The notes below the pieces were generated by a model. It had not been told where the DNA came from and did not search any database. It saw only the letters and a program-made list of their open reading frames with translations. Positions 1 to 5,695 of a DNA stretch of 5,695 bases are shown piece after piece. Positions within the stretch are counted from its first letter, which is position 1, and every line of letters starts with the position of its first letter. The translations under genes were made by a program, and so were the position numbers. Origin of the DNA: Frankiaceae bacterium (GTDB taxonomy: Bacteria; Actinomycetota; Actinomycetes; JAVEEB01); contig JAVEEB010000188.1 in NCBI GenBank assembly GCA_030840665.1, positions 1 to 5,695 on the forward strand, in the 5' to 3' direction.

Positions 1-2
1 GC

Positions 3-191
3 GCCGCCGTCACCCTTGCCTGGCACACACAGTGGTGCACGGCGGATCCCAATCCGGTAACCGTCCACCTGGCGCTGCCCGCCAACGGCGGCACGCTGCC
101 CGTCGTACCGGCTCATGGCTGGACGCCGCCTCCGTGCAAGGGCTTCGCGTGGAACACGATCAGCTCGGAGCCCTTCCAGGCGGCGAGGTGA
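3..191 (+). CDS. C-terminal fragment of a DUF4232-like protein (5' end outside window)
   Basis: An open frame enters from the left edge and ends at TGA 189-191, giving 62 residues with no start codon of its own, so only the C-terminus is present. About 85% of third codon positions are G or C, as expected for a real gene in this genome. The fragment reads as alternating beta-strand-like segments with W6, the WC pair at 11-12, a hydrophobic strand (VHLALP, 21-26), a PPPC motif at 42-45 and a closing SSEPF. A WC near a strand, a later P-P-C and a terminal S-x-x-PF strand resemble the end of DUF4232 domains, which occur in actinobacterial secreted proteins and lipoproteins. C12 and C45 could form a disulfide if exported. 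The function is unknown and the family call is by eye. It converges on clpB and is probably unrelated to the chaperone operon. Confidence 0.68.
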   Translation, partial: AAVTLAWHTQWCTADPNPVTVHLALPANGGTLPVVPAHGWTPPPCKGFAWNTISSEPFQAAR

Positions 192-206
192 CCGCGGGCT
201 GCGCGG
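192..206. terminator. GC hairpin just after the DUF4232-like stop (possible terminator)
   Basis: CCGCG (192-196) and CGCGG (202-206) form a perfect 5-bp stem around a 5-base loop, starting one base after the TGA of the plus-strand fragment. No T-run follows on either strand, so it is not a canonical intrinsic terminator. Short GC palindromes are common by chance in such DNA, so the call is weak and rests mainly on its place between convergent genes. Confidence 0.25.
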
Positions 207-216
207 AGAGCCTGCC

Positions 217-230
217 ACCGAGAACTCGGT
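217..230. terminator. Inverted repeat downstream of clpB (possible operon terminator)
   Basis: ACCGAG (217-222) and CTCGGT (225-230) are perfect inverted repeats separated by AA. This would fold as a 5-bp stem with a GAAC tetraloop. It lies 11 bases beyond the clpB stop codon and could end the minus-strand transcript or both convergent transcripts. There is no U-tract on either side, so it would have to be a tail-less or Rho-assisted terminator, or it may be incidental. Confidence 0.35.
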
Positions 231-240
231 CTGCGGGCGG

Positions 241-2823
241 TTAAGCGGCAGCGACGGTCAGCCCCGAGTCGTCGGCGGCCAGGTCGACAACAACCGTGTC
301 GCCGTCCACGATCTCGCCGCTCAGGAGTGCGCGCGCGAGTTTGTCGCCCACCGCCGTCTGCACGAGACGCCGCAGCGGTCGGGCACCGTAGACGGGGTCG
401 TAGCCGGTCAGCGCCAGCCACTCGCGCGCGGCCGGAGTGACCTCCAAGGCCAGCCGCCGCCCCCGCAGCCGGTCCGCCAAACGCTCCAGCTGCAGGTCGA
501 CGATGCGCGTCAGTTGCTCCATCCCGAGGGACCGGAACACCACCACATCGTCGAGGCGGTTCACGAACTCGGGCTTGAACGACGCCCGCACGATCGCGAG
601 CACCGCCTCTTCCCGCGCCGCGTCGTCCAGCGTCGGATCGTTGATGAGATGCGAACCCAGGTTGGACGTCAGGATGAGGATCGCGTTCGTGAAGTCGACC
701 GTGCGTCCCTGGCCGTCGGTGAGCCGGCCGTCGTCGAGCACCTGCAGCAGCACGTCGAAAACGTCAGGGTGCGCCTTCTCCACCTCGTCGAGCAGGATCA
801 CGCTGTACGGCCGCCGTCGCACCGCCTCGGTGAGCTGGCCGCCTTCGTCGTAGCCGACGTAACCCGGAGGGGCACCGACGAGACGCGCCACCGAGTGCTT
901 CTCGCCGTACTCGCTCATGTCGATCCGCACCATGGCGTGGTCGTCATCGAACAGGTACGACGCGAGCGCCTTTGCGAGCTCCGTCTTGCCGACTCCGGTA
1001 GGGCCGAGGAACAGGAACGAACCCATCGGCCGGTTCTCGTCGGCGATGCCGGCGCGGGAACGGCGGACTGCGTCGGAGATGGAGCGCACGGCGGCGTCCT
1101 GGCCGACGACCCGCCGCTCGAGCTCGGCCTCCATGCGCAGCAGTTTCGCCGTCTCGCCTTCCAGCAGCCGCCCCGCGGGAATGCCCGTCCACGCGGCCAC
1201 CACGTCCGCGACGTCGTCCGGGCCGACTTCTTCTTTCACCATCGCCTCTGTCGATTCGGCCGTCACGGCGGCCTCGGCGAGTTCCTTCTCGGCGGCCGGG
1301 ATGTCGGCGTACATGAGGCGCGACGCGAGCTCGAAGTTGCCGTCGCGTTGGGCGCGCTCGGCCTGCCCGTGCAGGTCGTCGAGTCGCTCCTTGAGGGCAC
1401 CCACGCGATTGAGGCCGCCCTTCTCCTTTTCCCAACGGGCGTTGAGCGCAGCGAGCCTTTCGCTTTCGTCGGCGAGCCGTAGTCGCAAGGCTTCGAGACG
1501 CGCCACCGTGGCCGGGTCGTCTTCACGGGTCAGCGCCATCTCTTCCATCCGCAGCCGGTCGACGGACCGCTGCAACTCGTCGATCTCGACCGGCCGGCTG
1601 TCGATCTCCATCCGCAATCGGGAGGCCGCCTCGTCGATGAGGTCGATCGCCTTGTCAGGAAGGAATCTCGCGGTGATGTAGCGGTCCGACAGCGTCGCAG
1701 CGGCGACCAATGCGGCGTCGCTGATCGACACCTTGTGGTGCGCCTCGTACCGGCCGCGGAGACCGCGCAGGATCCCGATCGTGTCCTCCACGCTCGGCTC
1801 GCCGACGAGCACTTGCTGGAAGCGCCGTTCGAGCGCTGCGTCCTTCTCGATGTGCTGGCGGTACTCGTCGAGCGTCGTGGCACCGACCATGCGCAGCTCA
1901 CCCCGCGCCAGCATCGGCTTGAGCATGTTGCCCGCGTCCATGGCGCCCTCGCCGCTCGCGCCGGCACCGACGACCGTGTGCAGCTCGTCGATGAACGTGA
2001 CGATCTGGCCGTTCGACTCGCGGATCTCCGTCAGCACCGCCTTGAGCCGCTCCTCGAACTCGCCGCGGTACTTCGCCCCCGCCACCATCGCGCCCAGATC
2101 CAGGGACATCAAACGCTTGCCCCGCAACGATTCCGGAACGTCCCCCGCCACGATCCGCTGCGCAAGGCCTTCCACCACCGCGGTCTTGCCGACCCCTGGT
2201 TCGCCAATGAGGACAGGATTGTTCTTCGTACGACGGGAAAGCACTTGTACGACGCGGCGGATCTCGGCGTCGCGGCCGATCACGGGGTCGAGCTTGCCTT
2301 CGCGTGCGCGCGCGGTCAGGTCGACGGCGTACTTCTCCAGCGACTGGAAGGTCGCCTCCGGGTCGGCCGTCGTCACCCGCGTGTGGCCGCGCACGCTCTC
2401 GAAGGAGTCCAGCAGCGCGTCGGCGGTTGCGCCCAACTCGCGCAGCAGGTCGGCGGCCGCGCCACCCCTGTCGGCGAGCGCGACCAGGAGGTGCTCTGCG
2501 GACACGAAGTCGTCGCCGAGCGCCTGCGCCCGCTTGTTGGCGTCGTCGAGGACCAGCATCGTCGGCCGCGAAAGGCCGGGCGCTTGCACGGAGGCCCCGC
2601 TCGCCGCGGGCAGCCGGTCGAGGAGCTCCTGCGCGCGGATACGGACCTTCTCGGCGCCGGCACCCACCGCGTCGAGCAGCGGTCCCACGGTCGTGTCCGG
2701 TTGCGAGGCAAGGGCGACGAGCAGGTGGGCCGGTTCGACATGGGGGTGGCCCGCCGCCGACGCGCGCCGCACAGCGTCGGACAGTGCTTCCTGGCTGCGA
2801 GTGGTGAGCTTGAACCCGTCCAT
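241..2823 (-). CDS. clpB: ATP-dependent disaggregase ClpB (Hsp100)
   Basis: Complete 860-residue ClpB, the usual length for the family. This hexameric AAA+ machine threads aggregated proteins through its central pore and hands them to DnaK/DnaJ/GrpE in the cytoplasm. Order of parts: Clp N-domain about 1-145; first AAA+ module with Walker A GEPGVGKT 207-214, pore loop KYRG 251-254, Walker B FIDE 277-280 and arginine fingers R333/R334; coiled-coil middle domain about 405-525; second module with Walker A GPTGVGKT 607-614, pore loop GYVG 654-657, Walker B LLDE 677-680, sensor TSN 719-721, arginine finger R756 (in FVNRLD) and sensor-2 GAR 813-815. The long middle domain separates it from ClpA, and I see no ClpP-docking loop. 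It starts at ATG 2823-2821, five bases after an AAGGGG ribosome binding site, and ends with TAA. It follows hspR by 43 bases in the same direction, so it is probably co-transcribed with the dnaK operon. No defect seen. Confidence 0.98.
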   Translation of the reverse strand: MDGFKLTTRSQEALSDAVRRASAAGHPHVEPAHLLVALASQPDTTVGPLLDAVGAGAEKVRIRAQELLDRLPAASGASVQAPGLSRPTMLVLDDANKRAQALGDDFVSAEHLLVALADRGGAAADLLRELGATADALLDSFESVRGHTRVTTADPEATFQSLEKYAVDLTARAREGKLDPVIGRDAEIRRVVQVLSRRTKNNPVLIGEPGVGKTAVVEGLAQRIVAGDVPESLRGKRLMSLDLGAMVAGAKYRGEFEERLKAVLTEIRESNGQIVTFIDELHTVVGAGASGEGAMDAGNMLKPMLARGELRMVGATTLDEYRQHIEKDAALERRFQQVLVGEPSVEDTIGILRGLRGRYEAHHKVSISDAALVAAATLSDRYITARFLPDKAIDLIDEAASRLRMEIDSRPVEIDELQRSVDRLRMEEMALTREDDPATVARLEALRLRLADESERLAALNARWEKEKGGLNRVGALKERLDDLHGQAERAQRDGNFELASRLMYADIPAAEKELAEAAVTAESTEAMVKEEVGPDDVADVVAAWTGIPAGRLLEGETAKLLRMEAELERRVVGQDAAVRSISDAVRRSRAGIADENRPMGSFLFLGPTGVGKTELAKALASYLFDDDHAMVRIDMSEYGEKHSVARLVGAPPGYVGYDEGGQLTEAVRRRPYSVILLDEVEKAHPDVFDVLLQVLDDGRLTDGQGRTVDFTNAILILTSNLGSHLINDPTLDDAAREEAVLAIVRASFKPEFVNRLDDVVVFRSLGMEQLTRIVDLQLERLADRLRGRRLALEVTPAAREWLALTGYDPVYGARPLRRLVQTAVGDKLARALLSGEIVDGDTVVVDLAADDSGLTVAAA

Positions 2824-2866
2824 GACATCCCCTTACGCTCACACGTCCGCCGGGCTGATCGCCGAG
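2824..2866 (-). promoter_or_regulatory. hspR-clpB spacer with clpB ribosome binding site
   Basis: This 43-base gap is the longest between genes of the operon. It carries AAGGGG at 2834-2829, five bases before the clpB ATG, which is a good Shine-Dalgarno match and supports that start. I see no HspR operator (the HAIR inverted repeat CTTGAGT-N7-ACTCAAG), no clear -10/-35 pair and no terminator-like hairpin. The simplest reading is that clpB is reached by readthrough from hspR but has its own ribosome binding site. A weak internal promoter cannot be excluded by eye. Confidence 0.7.
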
Positions 2867-3313
2867 CTACAGCGTTTCGCCGAACGGCCGTTCCGTTGTG
2901 CCGGGCATCTGCCACTGCACCATGTCGGTCCTCATGACCGGCACCATTTCGCGCCCCAGCGAGGACCGGGCGCGGGCGACGCGGCGGTCGGCGTCAACGC
3001 GGCTGACCGCTAGTTCCTGTTGCAGTTCTCCGATGCGGCGGCGCAACGCATCCACCGCAACTTCGAGCTCGAGGATCCGTTTGATGCCCGCAAGGTTGAC
3101 GCCGTACTGGTGCGACAACTCCTGCACGGAACGCAACAATTCAACGTCGCGCGCCGAGTACCGCCGACCGCCGCCGACCGCGCGGCCCGGCGTGACCAGG
3201 CCGAGCCGGTCGTACTGACGCAGCGTCTGCGGGTGCATTCCCGAGAGCTGGGCCGCGACCGAAATGACGAACACCGGTGTGTCGTCTCCGGGCGGTGCGC
3301 CGTCGATGCTCAT
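2867..3313 (-). CDS. hspR: Heat-shock repressor HspR (MerR family)
   Basis: 148-residue MerR-family regulator, close to the length of actinomycete HspR proteins. The DNA-binding domain begins around [12 protein letters not shown] (14-25), with [14 protein letters not shown] (27-40) as the recognition helix region and a wing GGGRRYS (47-53). [12 protein letters not shown] (73-84) leads into a coiled coil to about 105 that should dimerise the protein. These segments are hallmarks of HspR. In studied actinobacteria HspR binds HAIR operators upstream of dnaK and clpB, with DnaK as co-repressor, so free DnaK keeps the operon off until heat diverts it to unfolded proteins. The C-terminal tail has a hydrophobic VQWQ (132-135), comparable to the VVWQ-type tail I recall in other HspR proteins. 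Its ATG overlaps the dnaJ stop as ATGA, and a weak GGTGA lies six bases upstream, so translation is likely coupled. It ends with TAG. No ligand-binding domain is present. Confidence 0.97.
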   Translation of the reverse strand: MSIDGAPPGDDTPVFVISVAAQLSGMHPQTLRQYDRLGLVTPGRAVGGGRRYSARDVELLRSVQELSHQYGVNLAGIKRILELEVAVDALRRRIGELQQELAVSRVDADRRVARARSSLGREMVPVMRTDMVQWQMPGTTERPFGETL

Positions 3314-4470
3314 GCCGTGTCACCCACTCCCGAGAAGAGCCCCGCCCGGGGGTCACCGGGCACGGCCGCCGCAAACTGTTCCAGCGCCATCCGCGCCTCG
3401 TCGCTCAGCGTCGACGGCACCGCCACCTCGACCGTCACGAGGAGGTCGCCGAGCGTGCCGTCCTTACGCCGGGCTCCCTTACCGCGCACGCGGAACGTGC
3501 GACCGGACGGCGTGCCCGGTGGCACCTTCAGCGACACCGGCGGGCCGCCGAGAATCGGCACGCTCACGGTCGCCCCGAGTGCGGCCTCTGCGAAGGTAAT
3601 CGGCACCGTGAGCGTCAGGTTGTCGCCATTGCGGGCGAATAGCCGATCGGGCGTGACGTGCACGACCACCAGAAGGTCACCGGCCAATCCGCCGCCGACT
3701 CCGGGTTGGCCCTTGCCCTTCAACCGGATGCGTTGGCCGTCGGCGACGCCGGCCGGCACGCGAATCTGCAATGTGCGCTGGACACTGGTGCGCCCTGCGC
3801 CTGCGCAGGTTGGGCACTTCTGGTCCACGACCTGCCCGCTGCCGTGACATTCAGCGCACGGTTCGGCGAGGCCGAATCCGCCGAGGTTGCGGCTTGTCGT
3901 GCCGGTCCCCGCACACACGGGACACACGCGCGGCATCGTGCCCGGCTTCGCGCCGTTGCCGTGACACGTCGCACAGGTCTCGGAGACGGTAAGGCGCAGC
4001 GGGATCGTGACGCCCTCTGCTGCCTCGGCGAACGACACAGTGATTTCGCTCTCGAGGTCCTCGCCCTTCACGGCAGCGGAACGCCCACCACGGTTGAACA
4101 ATCCGCCGAACAGGTCGCCGACGCCGCCCGCCTGTCCGCCGCCCCGACCGAAGAGGTCGTTGATGTCGAAGGAGAAGTTGCCGGCGGGTGCGCCGGTGTT
4201 GCGTGCACCCGGGCGAACGCCGCCACCCCCGGATCCGTACAGCGAACGCGCCTCGTCGTACTCGCGTCGCTTGGCCGGATCCGAGAGCACGTCGTACGCC
4301 TCGGACACCTCTTTGAACTTCGCCTCCGACGAGGCGTTCCCGCTGTTGGCGTCCGGGTGATGCTTGCGCGCGAGGGAGCGGTACGCCTTCTTGATGGCGG
4401 CGGCGTCAGAGCTCTTCGGTACGCCGAGGACCTTGTAGAAGTCCTTCTCGATCCAGTCCCGCGCGCTCAT
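3310..4470 (-). CDS. dnaJ: Co-chaperone DnaJ (Hsp40, type I)
   Basis: Complete 386-residue class A J-protein. It delivers unfolded clients to DnaK and stimulates its ATPase. The J domain is about 1-75, with the essential HPD at 38-40. A Gly/Phe-rich linker spans about 79-130 (FDINDLFGRG and FGGLF segments). The zinc-binding region has all four CxxCxGxG-type repeats: C166/C169, C183/C186, C205/C208 and C219/C222. Two of these have A in place of the third-position H/N-type residue (CPVCAGTG, CPTCAGAG), but every cysteine is present. C-terminal client-binding domains follow to about 350. The frame is open upstream to an ATG at 4542, but that would add 24 residues lying inside grpE with no family resemblance. 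The ATG at 4470 starts the canonical SARDWIEKDFYKVLGV and lies one base after the grpE stop. The ribosome binding site is weak, so coupling to grpE is likely. This is the operon-linked DnaJ; a second copy (DnaJ2) is usual elsewhere in actinobacteria. Confidence 0.98.
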   Translation of the reverse strand: MSARDWIEKDFYKVLGVPKSSDAAAIKKAYRSLARKHHPDANSGNASSEAKFKEVSEAYDVLSDPAKRREYDEARSLYGSGGGGVRPGARNTGAPAGNFSFDINDLFGRGGGQAGGVGDLFGGLFNRGGRSAAVKGEDLESEITVSFAEAAEGVTIPLRLTVSETCATCHGNGAKPGTMPRVCPVCAGTGTTSRNLGGFGLAEPCAECHGSGQVVDQKCPTCAGAGRTSVQRTLQIRVPAGVADGQRIRLKGKGQPGVGGGLAGDLLVVVHVTPDRLFARNGDNLTLTVPITFAEAALGATVSVPILGGPPVSLKVPPGTPSGRTFRVRGKGARRKDGTLGDLLVTVEVAVPSTLSDEARMALEQFAAAVPGDPRAGLFSGVGDTA

Positions 4471-4471
4471 C

Positions 4472-5092
4472 TCAGCTGTCCGCCGCGCCGTCGACGCTCG
4501 TCGCCGCGGTGGGCTCCACGAGGGAGTCCGGCTCCACGACACCGACGCGGGCGGGCCGCAGGATCCGGTCGCCCAGCCGGTAGCCGGGCTGGTAGATCTG
4601 CGCGGCGGTCGGCTCGGTGACGTTGGCGCCGTACGCGTGCGTGAGCGCCTCGTGCACTGTCGGGTCGAACGGGTCGCCCGCCTCGCCGAACGGCGTCAGA
4701 CCCAGCTTGACCGTGATCGCTTCCAGCGCCTCCGCGACGGACCGGAACCCGCCCTCGAGCTCGCCGTGTTCCCGCGCGCGGCCGATGTCGTCGAGCACCG
4801 GCAGCAGGTTGTTCAACACGGTCGACAGCGCGTTGTCGGCCGTCGCCTGGCGGTCCCGCTCGACGCGGCGGCGGTAGTTGTCGTACTCCGCCTTGACGCG
4901 TTGCAGGTCGCCCGTGCGCTCGGTCAGCTGCCGCTCGAGGTCCTCGGCTCGCTGGTCGCCGGGCACATCCGCAGCAGGAGCCTCCGCCGGCGCGGTCTCC
5001 GGGCCACCGGCCGGGGTGCGCACCTCGCCGGTGTCAGGGTCGACGCGACGCTTGTCGCGGATCACCGTTTCGCTCTGGTCGAACTCGCTCAC
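4472..5092 (-). CDS. grpE: Nucleotide exchange factor GrpE
   Basis: Complete 206-residue GrpE, which forms a dimer that opens the DnaK nucleotide site to release ADP and can act as a thermosensor. Residues 1-45 are a disordered, Pro/Ala/Glu-rich extension. Residues about 46-85 form a charged coiled coil (AEDLERQL to [12 protein letters not shown]). [11 protein letters not shown] (96-106) belongs to the helical bundle, and the beta-wing domain runs from about 130 to 190. It includes the GrpE-typical [10 protein letters not shown] (141-150) and [20 protein letters not shown] (166-185). A short acidic Ala/Ser-rich tail follows. The start codon is GTG at 5092-5090, overlapping the dnaK stop as GTGA. 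It ends with TGA, one base before the dnaJ ATG. Confidence 0.98.
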   Translation of the reverse strand: MSEFDQSETVIRDKRRVDPDTGEVRTPAGGPETAPAEAPAADVPGDQRAEDLERQLTERTGDLQRVKAEYDNYRRRVERDRQATADNALSTVLNNLLPVLDDIGRAREHGELEGGFRSVAEALEAITVKLGLTPFGEAGDPFDPTVHEALTHAYGANVTEPTAAQIYQPGYRLGDRILRPARVGVVEPDSLVEPTAATSVDGAADS

Positions 5093-5695
5093 TTGGGGTG
5101 CTCCTCGTCCACGATTTCCGCGTCGACGACGTCGTCGTCGCCGCTGGAATCGCCCGAGCCCGTCGTGCCGCCGGCTTCCGCCTGCTGGTTTTCGTACAGC
5201 GAAGCGCCCATCTTCTGGCTCACGGTCGCGAGGTGCTCGCTCGTGGACTTGATCGCGTCGTAGTCCGCGCCTTCGAGTGACTTCTTCGCGTCGGCGAGGG
5301 CGGTGTCGACTTCGGTGCGCACGTCGGCGGCAATCTTGTCGCCGTTGTCCGCGAGGAACTTCTCCGTCTGGTAGACGAGCTGCTCCGCGCCGTTGCGCAC
5401 CTCGGCCTGCTCGCGGCGGACGCGGTCCTCCTCGGCGTACTCCTCGGCCTCGCGCATCATGCGGTCGATCTCGTCCTTGGACAGCGCCGAGCCGCCGGTG
5501 ATGGTCATCGACTGCTCCTTGCCGGTGCCGAGGTCCTTGGCGCTGACGTGGACGATGCCGTTCGCGTCGATGTCGAAGGTGACCTCGATCTGCGGGACGC
5601 CGCGAGGTGCCGGGGCGATGCCCGTCAGGTCGAACGTGCCCAACTTCTTGTTGTGGCTCGCGATGTCGCGCTCGCCCTGGAAGACCTGGATCTGG
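5089..5695 (-). CDS. dnaK: Chaperone DnaK (Hsp70), C-terminal 201 residues (5' end outside window)
   Basis: C-terminal third of DnaK, the ATP-driven Hsp70 at the centre of this operon. The frame is open to the right edge, so the ATPase domain, start codon and promoter are missing from view. The visible part begins in the substrate-binding beta-sandwich ([19 protein letters not shown]), continues through [15 protein letters not shown] [11 protein letters not shown] (25-35) and [17 protein letters not shown] (38-54), and enters the helical lid at [10 protein letters not shown] (71-80), running to about residue 170. A disordered Gly/Ser/Asp linker (175-187) leads to [14 protein letters not shown], the conserved acidic tail of bacterial DnaK. 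The stop TGA overlaps the grpE GTG by four bases. A TTG at 5643-5641 is an internal Leu, not a start. In relatives the HspR-controlled promoter lies upstream of this gene, beyond the window. Confidence 0.98.
   Translation of the reverse strand, partial: QIQVFQGERDIASHNKKLGTFDLTGIAPAPRGVPQIEVTFDIDANGIVHVSAKDLGTGKEQSMTITGGSALSKDEIDRMMREAEEYAEEDRVRREQAEVRNGAEQLVYQTEKFLADNGDKIAADVRTEVDTALADAKKSLEGADYDAIKSTSEHLATVSQKMGASLYENQQAEAGGTTGSGDSSGDDDVVDAEIVDEEHPK
5101..5106 (-). promoter_or_regulatory. grpE ribosome binding site inside the dnaK 3' end
   Basis: The minus strand reads GAGGAG here, eight bases before the grpE GTG. It is a strong Shine-Dalgarno match, lies within the last codons of dnaK, and decides the GTG start, which is the only one with both a good site and the stop/start overlap. 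Confidence 0.75.

Noticed and set aside
115..1482. 455-codon plus-strand open frame opposite clpB
   Set aside because: It lies antisense to an unmistakable ClpB, has a low-complexity Arg/His/Val-rich translation with no family resemblance, and is the expected shadow frame in high-GC DNA.
2374..2376. GTG at ClpB codon 150 as an internal start for a short ClpB lacking the N-domain, as known in E. coli
   Set aside because: The position is suggestive, but GTG is a common Val codon here and no Shine-Dalgarno sequence lies at the right distance; the nearest GAGAG is about 19 bases upstream.
1733..3013. Two overlapping plus-strand open frames of 426 and 400 codons antisense to clpB and the end of hspR
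   Set aside because: Both translations are Ser/Arg- or Arg/His/Leu-rich with no domain, and both overlap well-supported genes. They arise from the lack of AT-rich stop codons.
4471..4542. Upstream ATG at 4542 as the dnaJ start
   Set aside because: The extra 24 residues lie inside grpE, are Arg/Ser-rich and precede the canonical DnaJ N-terminus at 4470.
3658..4620. 320-codon plus-strand open frame antisense to dnaJ
   Set aside because: It mirrors the dnaJ codons, shows no recognisable domain, and runs through the conserved zinc-finger region on the opposite strand.
1..5695. CRISPR arrays, tRNA genes, insertion sequences, riboswitches or other mobile elements
   Set aside because: No spaced direct repeats, tRNA-like folds, transposase frames or long terminal inverted repeats were seen. 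The window is almost entirely occupied by the six coding regions.

Overview
This window is a high-GC segment carrying an actinobacterial heat-shock chaperone operon on the minus strand. Reading in the direction of transcription (right to left) it holds the 3' end of dnaK, then complete grpE, dnaJ, hspR and clpB. The combination of a dnaK-grpE-dnaJ cluster with a MerR-type hspR repressor, strong G/C bias at third codon positions, GTG initiation of grpE, and a DUF4232-like secreted-type protein fragment at the left edge points to an actinomycete-type (Actinomycetota) genome. I cannot assign a genus from sequence alone.

Layout: 3-191 (+) is the C-terminal end of a protein resembling DUF4232, whose start lies outside the window. 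192-240 is a 49-base convergent intergenic gap with two small GC-rich hairpins. 241-2823 (-) is full-length clpB. 2824-2866 is a 43-base spacer with a clear ribosome binding site but no HspR operator that I can see. 2867-3313 (-) is hspR, 3310-4470 (-) dnaJ, 4472-5092 (-) grpE and 5089-5695 (-) the last 201 codons of dnaK. The junctions are extremely tight: dnaK/grpE overlap by 4 bases (GTGA), grpE/dnaJ are separated by 1 base, and dnaJ/hspR overlap by 4 bases (ATGA). No stretch over 300 bases lacks a gene.

Functionally the set is one protein-quality-control circuit. DnaK, with its co-chaperone DnaJ and nucleotide exchange factor GrpE, binds and refolds unfolded clients. ClpB, a hexameric AAA+ disaggregase, pulls polypeptides out of aggregates and passes them to DnaK. 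HspR represses the system, and in studied actinobacteria DnaK acts as its co-repressor, closing a feedback loop. The expected HspR-bound promoter would lie upstream of dnaK, beyond the right edge of the window.

I looked for an undescribed system and did not find one. All five minus-strand genes are intact members of well-known families with their key residues present. The points worth a second look are modest: clpB sitting directly behind hspR with no visible operator of its own, the translationally coupled junctions, and the truncated convergent gene at the left edge.
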